Source of the DNA: Labilithrix sp.
GTDB lineage: Bacteria; Myxococcota_A; Polyangia; Polyangiales; Polyangiaceae
Reading direction: 5' to 3'
Assembly: GCA_019637155.1 (NCBI GenBank)
Contig: JAHBWE010000034.1
Location: forward strand, 1-64,000
DNA: 64,000 nt
In this document: piece after piece, positions 51,060 through 58,836 of the stretch
Layout: each line of letters starts with the position of its first letter
Numbering within the stretch: the stretch's first letter is position 1
Translations under genes and position numbers: made by a program
The notes under the pieces: generated by a model
The model's database searches: none
Seen by the model: only the letters and a program-made list of their open reading frames with translations
Told to the model about the DNA's origin: nothing

Positions 51060-51731
51060 TCACGGAGCTGCCACGACGACGCGACCGCCGCGCGCCCGCC
51101 AATCGACGACGCCCAGCTCCATGCGGTGCGCCTTGAACCCTCTTTTCCGCAATAGCTCCACCGCCTCCACCGCCATGACGCAATAAGGACCACGGCAATA
51201 CGCGACGATGGTGCGATTCTTCGGGAGCTCCTTGAGTCGGGACTTGAGCTCCGCGACAGGGATCGAGAGCGCGCCGGGGAGATGCCCCGCGCGGTACTCC
51301 TCCGCGGGGCGAACGTCGAGCACGGTGACCGCGCCGGCCTTGACCCGCCGGAGGAGCTCGTCGCCGTCGACCGCCTCCAGCGCCCCGCGTCGATCGAAGA
51401 AGGCGCGCGTGACGTGCTCGACCTCGGCGAGGCGCGTCTCCGCGAGGCCGCGGAGCGCGAGGAAGAAGCGGCCGACCTCGTCGCCGGCGAGGCGGTATTC
51501 GACGTAGAGCCCCTTCTTCTCCGCGTCGACGAGGCGTGCCGCGCGCAGCACCTGCAGGTGTTGCGACGCATTGGCGACGGAGATCGACGCCTGCGCGGCG
51601 AGCGCCTCGACGGTGCGAGGGCCCTGCGAGAGCACGTCGAGGAGCTCGAGCCGCTTCGGCGCCGAGATCGCCTTCCCGATACGAGCGAATTGCTCGTAGA
51701 TGGCGTCTTTGAAGCGTCGCTCCGGGGTCAT
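51060..51731 (-). CDS. ArsR-type HTH fused to a rhodanese domain
   Basis: 223 residues from ATG 51731. N-terminal winged HTH of ArsR type (about 15-100: ISAPKRLELLDVLSQGPRTV, ASISVANASQHLQVLRAARL, YVEYRLAGDE). C-terminal rhodanese (about 115-220) with DVRPAEEYRAGHLPGALSIP and the active loop YCRGPYC. Known ArsR-rhodanese fusions sense sulfur or persulfide state and repress thiol and methyl metabolism genes. The ATG overlaps the stop of the methyltransferase upstream by 1 nt, and an ArsR-like operator precedes that gene. Confidence 0.9.
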   Translation of the reverse strand: MTPERRFKDAIYEQFARIGKAISAPKRLELLDVLSQGPRTVEALAAQASISVANASQHLQVLRAARLVDAEKKGLYVEYRLAGDEVGRFFLALRGLAETRLAEVEHVTRAFFDRRGALEAVDGDELLRRVKAGAVTVLDVRPAEEYRAGHLPGALSIPVAELKSRLKELPKNRTIVAYCRGPYCVMAVEAVELLRKRGFKAHRMELGVVDWRARGGRVVVAAP

Positions 51732-52348
51732 CACGGCGCGCGCCGAAATCGGCTGAACTGAAAGGCCTGCACCTTCCCCGCCGGCGTGACGTGCTCTTCG
51801 TGCAGGCTCTCGACGAGCCGGAGCTCGGGCCCGAGCTCGGCCGCGAGCTCCTCCGGCTCGTAGCGCTGCACGGGGAGCCCGCTGCAGCGCTCGGGTCCGC
51901 TCGCCGCGAACGTCGCGACGATCGCGTGCCCGCCGCGCGCGAGCGCACGGAGCATCGTCGCGCGGTACACCTCCCGGTCCTCGGGGCGCACCATGAAGTG
52001 GAACACCGCCCGATCGTGCCAGACGTCGAAGACCACCTCCGGCGTCCATCGCAGCACGTCGCTCACGATCCAGCGCACGCGCTCCGCGACGCGCGCCCGC
52101 GACCGCGCGAGGGCGGCCTCCGAGATGTCGACGACGGTGACGTCCCGATGCCCCACCTCGAGCAGCCCGTCGACGAGCCGCGACGCCCCGCCGCCGACGT
52201 CGACGATCTTCGCGCTTCGGCCGGCGCCGGTCCGAGCGATCAGCTCGAGCGACGTCCGAGGCCGCTCCTGAAACCACGAGACGTCGTCCTCCGCCTTCTC
52301 TCGGAAGACCTTCTCCCAGTGCTCTCGTCGCTCCTCGGGCAGCGGCAT
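51731..52348 (-). CDS. Class I SAM methyltransferase (thiol/thiopurine-type)
   Basis: 205 residues. The N terminus REHWEKVFREKAEDDVSWFQ is the pattern (D/E)HW-x-x-xF-x-x-K-x-x-x-x-x-SW-(Y/F)Q of thiol-like SAM methyltransferases found with ArsR-rhodanese genes. SAM site KIVDVGGGASRLV, VVDISEAAL, and VFDVWHDRAVFHFM follow; the C terminus is VTPAGKVQAFQFSRF. The acceptor is probably a thiol or metalloid. First gene of the reverse operon, with an inverted-repeat operator 2 bp upstream. Confidence 0.87.
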   Translation of the reverse strand: MPLPEERREHWEKVFREKAEDDVSWFQERPRTSLELIARTGAGRSAKIVDVGGGASRLVDGLLEVGHRDVTVVDISEAALARSRARVAERVRWIVSDVLRWTPEVVFDVWHDRAVFHFMVRPEDREVYRATMLRALARGGHAIVATFAASGPERCSGLPVQRYEPEELAAELGPELRLVESLHEEHVTPAGKVQAFQFSRFRRAP

Positions 52349-52349
52349 C

Positions 52350-52379
52350 TGTTCAAGTATTCAATGCGTCGATTGAACA
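52350..52379. promoter_or_regulatory. ArsR-type operator upstream of methyltransferase
   Basis: TGTTCAA (52350-52356) pairs exactly with TTGAACA (52373-52379), and ATTCAAT (52359-52365) is nearly the reverse complement of ATTGAAC (52372-52378) with a 6-bp spacer. The tract is AT-rich in a GC-rich region and sits immediately before the methyltransferase start and 60 bp from the divergent VOC gene. ArsR regulators typically bind such ATTCAAT-like palindromes, so autoregulation is likely. Confidence 0.55.
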
Positions 52380-52439
52380 TGCAACCAGCAGGCATCTTCG
52401 TTCGTCGCGGGCCGCCGTGTGGTAGGAGAACGAACCATC

Positions 52440-52769
52440 ATGGTGAAAGTGGCGCGGGTGATCTTCTTCACCAACCAGATCGAGGCGATGACGGAGTTCT
52501 ACCGCGACGTCATGGGGCTCCGGCTGCTCACCGACGAGAAGGGTTGGCGGGAGCTCGACGCGGGCGCGATCAAGATCGCGCTGCACTCCGGCCCGCCCTC
52601 GCCGGGGAAGAAGGGCCCGAAGCTCGCGTTCTTCGCCAAGGACGTGGCGGCCCTTCGAGAGACGCTCAACGAGCGAGGCGCGAAGTTCGGCAAGGTCTCC
52701 GACGGCGAGATCCAACAGAGCAACGGCAAGGACCCCGACGGAAACTGGCTCCAGCTCTCGAACCGCTGA
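52440..52769 (+). CDS. VOC family (glyoxalase-like) protein
   Basis: 109 residues from ATG 52440 (MVKVARVIFFTNQIEAMTEFY). VOC fold with EFYRDVMGLRLLTDE, GAIKIALHSGP, LAFFAKDVAALRETLN and DPDGNWLQLSNR at the end. Half the size of many glyoxalases, so it should dimerise to complete the site. Divergent from the ArsR operon across a 91-bp promoter region that carries the palindrome. Confidence 0.82.
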   Translation: MVKVARVIFFTNQIEAMTEFYRDVMGLRLLTDEKGWRELDAGAIKIALHSGPPSPGKKGPKLAFFAKDVAALRETLNERGAKFGKVSDGEIQQSNGKDPDGNWLQLSNR

Positions 52770-53003
52770 GCGACGGCGCGCCGTGCGTGCATGTCCCACA
52801 AAAAAACCTGAAAGAGTGCGTGGAGTAAGCGCACACCCAGGGGCCGATCGAGGCGGATCCAATCGAGGTTCGTCCGCCTCAGCGAACGCGACGCCGTTCG
52901 AACCACTTTTCTACTGAGAGAGAACGACGACGCGTGCGGGTTGCACGTTTCTGCCGAGGGCGCTCTTCGCCGCGCTGGTCCGAGCGGTGCAGTGAGAGCA
53001 AGC

Positions 53004-54233
53004 ATGCGAACGACGCGGCTCACGGTCCTCCTCTCCTCCCTCCCTCTCGTCGCGATCGCTTGCGCCGCGCCCACGGTCGAGCGCGAGAGCAGGGAAGAGC
53101 GGGCGAGCTCGGTCATCAACGGGACCGTGTCGTCGGCCGCCGACGACGCCGTGGTGCTCCTTCCGATGGGCAACTCGTTCTGCACCGGCACGCTGATCGC
53201 GCCGAACCTCGTCCTGACCGCGCGCCACTGCGTCGCCGCTCCGGGCGCGGGCCAGACGGAGTGCTCGCCGTTCGGCGCCGACAAGCCGGCCGCCTCGATC
53301 GGCGTCGCGCTCGGCGCGCAGCCGTCGGCCGCGGCGACGGTCGCGAAGGGGGCGCGGCTCTTCGTCGAGCCGAACGCGACGATCTGCGGTCAGGACATCG
53401 CGCTCGTCCTCCTCGACAAGGACGTGCCGAACATCGAGCCGCGGACGGTCCGCCTCACGCCGCCCGTCGTCGGTGAGCTCACGACCGCGGTCGGCTACGG
53501 CCAGGACGAGGACCAGCAAATCACGGGGCGGAAAGTCCGGACGGGCATCGCCGTGCAGGCGGTCGGCCCCGCGCAGCGCACCGCGACGGCGTCCGGGCGG
53601 ACCGTCCCGGTGAACGTCCCCGCGAACGACTTCATGACGGGCGAGTCGGTCTGTCACGGCGACAGCGGCGGCCCGCTCTTCGACGCGAAGGGCCACATCC
53701 TCGGCACCACCTCGCGCGGAACCGCGCTCGGATGCGTCGGCGCGCCCGCGCTGTTCTCCTCGAACGCCGGACACGCCGAGCTGATCAAGACCGCGCTCGC
53801 CGCGGCAGGGCATCCCCTCACGACGGCGACCGACGCGGGCGCCGACGCGAACACCGACGCAGCGCCGCCGACCACGACGGACGGCGGCGCGGACGCGGGC
53901 CCGATCGCGCCGAGCGACGAAGGGACGACGGCGCCGGCGCCGGCGCCGGACAGCGTGGGCGACTCACCCGAGAGCGAGGAGACCGCGCCGGCGGACGCCG
54001 ACGAGGACCCGACCGACGTCTCCGACGAGGACGACGACGACGACACGAAGAGCTCGAAGCCGAGGAAGAAGAAGAAGTCGACGGGCAGCGCCGATCCGGG
54101 CGCGCAGGTCGTGGTGACCGGCTGCGCGACGAGCCCCGGCCCCTTCGCGCCGAGCTCGCTCGCTCCGTTCCTCCTCGCCCTCGCCGCCCTCGCCGCCCTC
54201 GCCTCGCGCCGCCGGCGCGCCGGCGGATGGTGA
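53004..54233 (+). CDS. Trypsin-like serine protease, lipoprotein with MYXO-CTERM-like tail
   Basis: 409 residues from ATG 53004. Signal with lipobox LPLVAIACAA (Cys20), then a chymotrypsin-fold S1 domain: RASSVINGTV (activation-like start), TARHC (His75), DIALVLL (Asp131) and CHGDSGGP (Ser221). Residues about 275-375 are a low-complexity Ala/Asp/Thr/Glu stalk ending in Lys (RKKKKSTG). The end has a Cys (TGCATSPG), a hydrophobic helix and RRRRAGGW, the layout of a MYXO-CTERM sorting signal. Carrying both lipobox and C-terminal anchor is unusual; one may be dominant. 234 bp of upstream DNA contain a 7-bp inverted repeat (52851-52879) but no other gene. Confidence 0.87.
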   Translation: MRTTRLTVLLSSLPLVAIACAAPTVERESREERASSVINGTVSSAADDAVVLLPMGNSFCTGTLIAPNLVLTARHCVAAPGAGQTECSPFGADKPAASIGVALGAQPSAAATVAKGARLFVEPNATICGQDIALVLLDKDVPNIEPRTVRLTPPVVGELTTAVGYGQDEDQQITGRKVRTGIAVQAVGPAQRTATASGRTVPVNVPANDFMTGESVCHGDSGGPLFDAKGHILGTTSRGTALGCVGAPALFSSNAGHAELIKTALAAAGHPLTTATDAGADANTDAAPPTTTDGGADAGPIAPSDEGTTAPAPAPDSVGDSPESEETAPADADEDPTDVSDEDDDDDTKSSKPRKKKKSTGSADPGAQVVVTGCATSPGPFAPSSLAPFLLALAALAALASRRRRAGGW

Positions 54234-54287
54234 CCGTCGACCCAGGCGAGTGCTCCGGAGCGCGTCGCGCTCGTCGACAGGTCAGGC

Positions 54288-55070
54288 TCACGCCGTCGGC
54301 ACGGTTCCGCCGTCGATGACGAGCTCCGTCCCCGTGACGGAGCCGGCGCGCGGAGAGGCGACGAAGGCGATGAGGTCGGCGACCTCGCGCGGCTTGGCGG
54401 GGCGACCGAGCGGGATGCCGCCGAGCGCCTTCATGATGATCCGCTTGCCGCCCTCGTAGTCCGTGCCGGCGCCGGCGGCGAGGCGCTCGGCGAGCGCGAC
54501 GGCGGCCTCGGTCTCGACCCAGCCTGGGGACACGCGCACGACGCGCACGCCCTTCGGGCCGACCTCCTTCGAGAGCGACTTGCTGTAGGTCGACAGCGCC
54601 GCCTTCGCCGCCGCGTACGCCGTCGTCGACTCGGGCAACGGCATCACGTGCTGGATCGACGTGACGTGCACGATGACGCCCGAGCCCTGCGCGAGCATCG
54701 ACGGCAAGAGCGCCCGATCGAGCCGCACCGCGGGCATGAGGTTGAGGTCCAGCTCCTTCTTCCACTCGTCGTCGTCGAGCGCAGCGAAGCCGCCCGGCGG
54801 CGCGCTCGAGCCACCGAGGACGTTGACGAGCACGTCGACGCCGCCGAGCTGCGTGAGCGCCTCGCGCGCCACGAGCGCGCAGCCCTCGAAGGTCGTGATG
54901 TCGGCGGCGACGTAGTGGACGCCGTCGCCGGAGCCGCCGGGCACCGAGCGCGCAGCGGCGACCACGCGCGCCCCCGCGTCGCGAAGCGCGGTCACGACCG
55001 CCGCCCCCACCCCCTTGGTTCCTCCCGTCACGAGGGCGCGGCGGTCCTTCAGCTCGAGGTCGAAGCTCAC
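54288..55070 (-). CDS. SDR family oxidoreductase
   Basis: 260 residues from GTG 55070 (VSFDLELKDRRALVTGG). NAD(P) motif TGGTKGVGAAV, AAARSV, NVLGG (in place of NNAG), catalytic Ser in VTSIQHVMP, YAAAKAAL (Tyr and Lys) and VSPGWVETE, ending TGTELVIDGG. Canonical SDR. Its GTG overlaps the stop of the SnoaL gene upstream by 4 nt, forming a two-gene unit divergent from an HxlR regulator, which probably controls it. Confidence 0.9.
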   Translation of the reverse strand: MSFDLELKDRRALVTGGTKGVGAAVVTALRDAGARVVAAARSVPGGSGDGVHYVAADITTFEGCALVAREALTQLGGVDVLVNVLGGSSAPPGGFAALDDDEWKKELDLNLMPAVRLDRALLPSMLAQGSGVIVHVTSIQHVMPLPESTTAYAAAKAALSTYSKSLSKEVGPKGVRVVRVSPGWVETEAAVALAERLAAGAGTDYEGGKRIIMKALGGIPLGRPAKPREVADLIAFVASPRAGSVTGTELVIDGGTVPTA

Positions 55071-55384
55071 GGTGCGATTTCCAGCCGAGCGATGAGCGCG
55101 CCTTGCAACGTGAACCGAAAGAGGAGCTCGATCGGGCTGCCCGGAAAGGTGCCGCTCACCTTCGCTCGGACCGTGGTGTGGGCGCCGTCCTCGTCCTCGA
55201 TCGCGAGGACCTGGGTGGTGATCCCGAACTTGGCGACCGCGGCGGCGTTCCATGCCGCGATCGCCGCGCGCCCGCGATGCTCCTGGCGCTCGTCGACGAC
55301 GACGGCGTCCTCCGTGAAGCACCGCGCCACGGCCTGCGGATCGGTCGCCTCGTGGGCGAAGTAGCTCGCGATGGGTGTTTGCAT
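55067..55384 (-). CDS. SnoaL-like protein
   Basis: 105 residues from ATG 55384 (MQTPIASYFAHEATDPQAVA). NTF2/SnoaL-type fold with VARCFTEDAVVVDERQEH and RGRAAIAAWNAAAV, typical of polyketide-cyclase-like or ester-isomerase proteins often placed beside HxlR and SDR genes. The upstream in-frame ATGs to 55420 lie close to the HxlR promoter. Its product is presumably made together with the SDR. Confidence 0.8.
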   Translation of the reverse strand: MQTPIASYFAHEATDPQAVARCFTEDAVVVDERQEHRGRAAIAAWNAAAVAKFGITTQVLAIEDEDGAHTTVRAKVSGTFPGSPIELLFRFTLQGALIARLEIAP

Positions 55385-55434
55385 CGACCCATCTCTAAGG
55401 AGTACGGTTTCCATGCGCAAGAACGCACGATAAA

Positions 55435-55815
55435 GTGGGGTACCTACCTTTGGGTAAGCATGACCATCACACGCCGACGACGGCGGCCAGCGGCGTCGAG
55501 GAGGCCATCCAGATGCTCGAGGGGCGCTGGAAGCTGGTGATCCTGTTCCACCTGTTCGGGGGCAAGAAGCTCCGCTTCTCGGACCTCGAGCGCGCCATCC
55601 CCGCCATCTCGCAGAAGATGCTCATCCAGCAGCTTCGGCAGCTCGAGCAGGACGGCATCGTCGCCCGCATCGTGCACGCGCAGGTGCCGCCCAAGGTCGA
55701 GTACCACCTGACCGACTGGGGTCAGTCCTTGTGCCCAGCGCTCGACGAGCTCCTCACATGGGCCGAGAAGCGCCCCACGCGAAAGCGCCCGCGACGACCG
55801 ACCGCCGAGTCATGA
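55435..55815 (+). CDS. HxlR-type transcriptional regulator
   Basis: 126 residues from GTG 55435; TTG 55450 is an alternative because the -10-like and operator-like bases overlap the first codons. Winged HTH of the HxlR/MarR-like group: EAIQMLEGRWKLVILFHLFG, LRFSDLERAIPAISQKMLIQ, ARIVHAQVPPKVEYHLTDWG. The typical N-terminal Cys is absent, so sensing is not by that Cys. It faces away from the SnoaL-SDR pair with 50 bp between starts. Confidence 0.87.
   Translation: MGYLPLGKHDHHTPTTAASGVEEAIQMLEGRWKLVILFHLFGGKKLRFSDLERAIPAISQKMLIQQLRQLEQDGIVARIVHAQVPPKVEYHLTDWGQSLCPALDELLTWAEKRPTRKRPRRPTAES
55441..55456. promoter_or_regulatory. Possible HxlR operator
   Basis: TACCTACCTTTGGGTA: the ends TACC and GGTA are inverted repeats, with a direct TACCT-ACCTT inside. 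Near-palindromic TACC/GGTA sequences are common HxlR sites, and this is the only such sequence in the divergent region. If the GTG start is right it lies inside the first codons. Confidence 0.35.
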
Positions 55816-55860
55816 GGCTCACGGCACGGACCCCGCTCCGTCGCTCGGTGTAGCCTGCAA

Positions 55861-57051
55861 ATGGGTCGTACGATGCCATCGCTCCGCGGAATCGGGCTTG
55901 CTGTAGCGGCGGGGTCGCTCCTCTTCGCCTGCATGAAGAGCACGCTGCCCGCACCAACGACGGCACCGGTCACGACACCTACGCCCGTGACGAGCGTGAG
56001 CGCGGACGCGGGGAGCGACGCCAGCCTCCTCACGCGCATCTCGCGCTCGCATGGATGCACCGATCCCGCGTCGACTGTCGCGCGCGCGACGATCCCGGCG
56101 TCCACGTGCGTCATTCGCGGGAGCCGCGCCTTCGTGTACGGCATCGTCATTCCCTTCGACGACGGGACCTTCATGGAAGTAGGGCTCTACGGCGGCGCCG
56201 CCGAGCTCGACGCACCCACGACGCACGGCGCGCGCACGCGCGTGAAGATCACCGATCCGCTCGAAGTGGAGGGGATCGTGCCGTACGACCGTTTTCATAT
56301 CGCGCTCATGCATACGAAAGGCGGTCAGGTTCATCCCACGTTGAAGCTCGCCCCCCAGGCCGCCATCTCCGGCGTCGCCGACGGCGATCACTTCCGCGCG
56401 CGGGCGCTCTTCGACGGCCACTTCGCGGTGGGCCCAATCGACCTATCTTGCGATGCGATAGGGCTGGGGGACGACAACGAGCTCGATCCTCAGGACCTCA
56501 AGGCCAGCAAGAACAAGCTCGTTCCGCCGAAGGGACGGACCTACAACGCGACCTGGCCCAATACGACGCCCCTCCTCAAAGCAAGTATCGCCGCCACCGA
56601 CGGCCTTCGCCTGATGGACTCCTACTCCGATGATGGCGGACTCCCATATTTCAGCTCGGCCGTCTTCGAAGTCCTCGAGGAGCGACAAGGTCACCGAAAG
56701 CTGCGCGCTCGCACCACCGGCGGCACCGAGCTCACGGCGTGGGTCAAGAACGACGAGATGGAGCCCACGAACGGCGGACGCGGCGAAGGCATCGGTCTCT
56801 GCGGCTGTGGACGCGGTCCCCACCCGTGGCGCAGCAAGCTCATGACGCTCACGAGCGGCGCCTCGATTCACTCGAAGCCAAACGGCCCAGCGTGGGCCAA
56901 GGCGCCAACGCCCGTGAAGCTCTACATCGAACCAGAACCTCAGGACGACTGGCGAAAGGTAACGACACTCGATCGCCTCTCCGAAGGCGGCGCCCCCTGC
57001 CCCACCGAACGCCTCGAGCACGCATGGGTTCGCGCGGCGGACCTGCAGTGA
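55861..57051 (+). CDS. Lipoprotein, unknown
   Basis: 396 residues. Signal GIGLAVAAGSLLFACMKS (lipobox FAC, Cys about 24), a Thr/Pro linker, then a mature protein with three or four strand-rich parts (TFMEVGLYGGAAELDAP, RTRVKITDPLEVEGIVPYD, GHRKLRARTTGGTELTAWVK) that look like repeated SH3-like barrels, and a Cys-Gly cluster (GLCGCGRGPHPW). No known family. GC is slightly below the neighbours. Confidence 0.75.
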   Translation: MGRTMPSLRGIGLAVAAGSLLFACMKSTLPAPTTAPVTTPTPVTSVSADAGSDASLLTRISRSHGCTDPASTVARATIPASTCVIRGSRAFVYGIVIPFDDGTFMEVGLYGGAAELDAPTTHGARTRVKITDPLEVEGIVPYDRFHIALMHTKGGQVHPTLKLAPQAAISGVADGDHFRARALFDGHFAVGPIDLSCDAIGLGDDNELDPQDLKASKNKLVPPKGRTYNATWPNTTPLLKASIAATDGLRLMDSYSDDGGLPYFSSAVFEVLEERQGHRKLRARTTGGTELTAWVKNDEMEPTNGGRGEGIGLCGCGRGPHPWRSKLMTLTSGASIHSKPNGPAWAKAPTPVKLYIEPEPQDDWRKVTTLDRLSEGGAPCPTERLEHAWVRAADLQ

Positions 57052-57070
57052 TGCCCCGAGCGGTTGCTCC

Positions 57071-57412
57071 TCACGTTCGTCGCGTGCCCGTCGATGCCAC
57101 AACGGCGTCGAGGCGGATGCCGTAGGCGTTCACCAGCCCTTCTCTGATGAGCTCCTCTCGGAGCCGTCCAGCGAAGCGCCTCCACCGATGGAGATGCTCG
57201 AGGCCGTTTGCCCTCTCTCTTGCATCGTCGAGGTGAAATCTGACGATCTCGCAACCGACCGAGAACTGATCGGCACCGTCGGCAAAGCGGACGAAGAAGT
57301 CGGGACTCTCGGACTTCACGACCTCCTTCGGTTCGAGGCTCAGCCTATCGAGGAAGCCATCGAGTAGACGTCGTTCCTCGTCGTCCTTGTTTGCTCGGAT
57401 GCGTTCGAGCAT
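57071..57412 (-). CDS. Orphan lower-GC protein next to tRNA-Ser
   Basis: 113 residues from ATG 57412 (MLERIRANKDDEERRLLDGF). It includes SESPDFFVRFADG and VGCEIVRFHLDDARE, resembling the opening of restriction-nuclease-like or HNH-type proteins in which PDF...G...EI is a core motif. Family members are usually much longer, so it may be a 3'-truncated remnant. The region is visibly lower in GC (near 58%) than its surroundings, and it ends 93 bp before tRNA-Ser on the same strand. Consistent with horizontal entry beside a tRNA gene; no integrase found. Confidence 0.5.
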   Translation of the reverse strand: MLERIRANKDDEERRLLDGFLDRLSLEPKEVVKSESPDFFVRFADGADQFSVGCEIVRFHLDDARERANGLEHLHRWRRFAGRLREELIREGLVNAYGIRLDAVVASTGTRRT

Positions 57413-57504
57413 CCACGAGGCTGGTTTGTCGACGCACCTGAGGGGTCCGTCCGGAGGAGCACCGCTTCGTTCTCGAACGCTCCAACACCGTTGGGTTTGT
57501 TCGG

Positions 57505-57589
57505 CGGAGGAGGAGAGATTCGAACTCCCGGTGGGTTGCCCCACGGCGGTTTTCAAAACCGCTGCCTTAGACCACTCGGCCACTCCTCC
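57505..57589 (-). tRNA. tRNA-Ser (UGA)
   Basis: Reverse strand reads a full 85-nt class II tRNA: acceptor GGAGGAG pairing CTCCTCC with discriminator G, D arm GCCGAGTGGTCTAAGGC, anticodon stem GCGGT/ACCGC with loop TTTGAAA (anticodon TGA), a long variable arm CGTGGGGCAACCCACCG, and T arm with TTCGAAT. No CCA is encoded. Decodes UCA (and UCG/UCU by wobble). Confidence 0.93.
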
Positions 57590-57599
57590 GGTGGGGGTG

Positions 57600-57605
57600 A
57601 GCATA
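57600..57605 (-). promoter_or_regulatory. Possible -10 box of the tRNA-Ser promoter
   Basis: On the reverse strand TATGCT lies 10 bp before the 5' end of the tRNA, in an otherwise GC-rich stretch. The -35 is not clear (ACTTCC, about 17 bp further up, is a weak match). Confidence 0.3.
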
Positions 57606-57684
57606 CCCGATCCCTTCGTCGGGGAAGTGACGGGCCGAAGAAAGCTGACAGGTTTCGTCACCGGCACGCGTTATAGGCGGGGGG

Positions 57685-58827
57685 ATGGGCGAGCCGCTCA
57701 AGGTGTTCTTCAATCGTGACCTCGTGCGGCGGCTGGCGGGGGAGATCGGGCGTGTTCATCCGGGATTCGAAGAGCGCGCGTTCGTGGAGCGGGCGGCGAA
57801 GGGGCTCGAGGAGCTCGAGCTGCTCGAGCGCGGGAAGCACATCGCCGGCGCGCTCGCGGAGCACTTGCCGGGCGCGTATCCGAAGGCGATTGGCGTCCTC
57901 CTTCGCTCGCTCGGACCGCGGCACGCGAGCGACGAGCTCGCCGGCGCCGGCATGGCGCCCTTCTTCTACCTGCCGCACACGATCTTCGTCGCCGAGCACG
58001 GGCTCGGCCACTTCGACCTCTCGCTCGAGGCGCAGCGCGAGCTCACCAAGCGCTTCACGGCCGAATGGTCCATCCGCCCCTACCTCGCCAAGGATCCCGA
58101 GCGCACCTTCGCGTTCCTCGAGCGGTGGGCGCGCGATCGCGACCCTCACGTGCGCCGCCTCGTCTCGGAAGGAACACGCATCCGCCTCCCCTGGGCGATG
58201 CGCGTCGCCTGGCTCGACGCGAACCCCACGCGCATCCTCTCGCTCCTCGAGCGGCTGAAGGACGACCCCGCGTCCGTCGTTCGCCGCAGCGTGGCGAACA
58301 ACCTGAACGACCTCGGGAAGGTTCATCCGAAGCTCGTCTTCGATACGTGCGCCTCGTGGCTCGACGGCGCGTCGGCGGAGCGGCGGGCGCTCGTCGAGCA
58401 CGCGCTCCGGAGCGCCGTGAAACGCGGCGAGACGCGCGCGCTCGAGCTCCTCGGCTACGGCAAGAAGCCGGCCGTCGCGATCGCGGAGGTGTCCTTCGAG
58501 CCTCGTCGCGTCCGGATCGGTGGCACCGTCGCCGTCGGCTTCGTGCTGCGCAGCACGTCGGGGCGGCGGCAGGACCTCCTCGTCGACCTCGCCGTCCACT
58601 TCGTGAAGGCGCGCGGCCACGCGTCGGCGAAGGTCTTCAAGCTGAAACGCGTCACGCTCCCTCCGCGCGGCGAGGTCGTGCTGCAGCGGCGCATCTCGCT
58701 CGCCGTCCACACGACGCGCAAGCCGAACCCGGGGCGGCACGCCGTCGACGTCCTCGTGAACGGCGTCCCCACCCGCGCCGGCACGTTCGACGTCCTCGCG
58801 CAGCTCCGCTCCCGAACACACGGGTAG
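57685..58827 (+). CDS. DNA alkylation repair protein (AlkC-like)
   Basis: 380 residues. HEAT-like repeats of the AlkC/AlkD DNA glycosylase superfamily, which removes N3/N7-alkylated bases without base flipping: VRRLVSEGTRIRLPWAMRV, VRRSVANNLNDLGKVHPKLV and a catalytic-side aromatic patch. The C-terminal 110 residues form an Ig-like domain (VRIGGTVAVGFVLRSTSGRR), present in AlkC but not AlkD. Cytoplasmic. Start ATG 57685; divergent-facing tRNA-Ser lies 95 bp upstream. Confidence 0.85.
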   Translation: MGEPLKVFFNRDLVRRLAGEIGRVHPGFEERAFVERAAKGLEELELLERGKHIAGALAEHLPGAYPKAIGVLLRSLGPRHASDELAGAGMAPFFYLPHTIFVAEHGLGHFDLSLEAQRELTKRFTAEWSIRPYLAKDPERTFAFLERWARDRDPHVRRLVSEGTRIRLPWAMRVAWLDANPTRILSLLERLKDDPASVVRRSVANNLNDLGKVHPKLVFDTCASWLDGASAERRALVEHALRSAVKRGETRALELLGYGKKPAVAIAEVSFEPRRVRIGGTVAVGFVLRSTSGRRQDLLVDLAVHFVKARGHASAKVFKLKRVTLPPRGEVVLQRRISLAVHTTRKPNPGRHAVDVLVNGVPTRAGTFDVLAQLRSRTHG

Positions 58828-58836
58828 AGTGGGCGC

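Noticed and set aside
57071..57667. A single reverse gene running through the tRNA (198 codons)
   Set aside because: The first third would read through tRNA-Ser; the ATG at 57412 downstream of the tRNA gives a self-contained protein.
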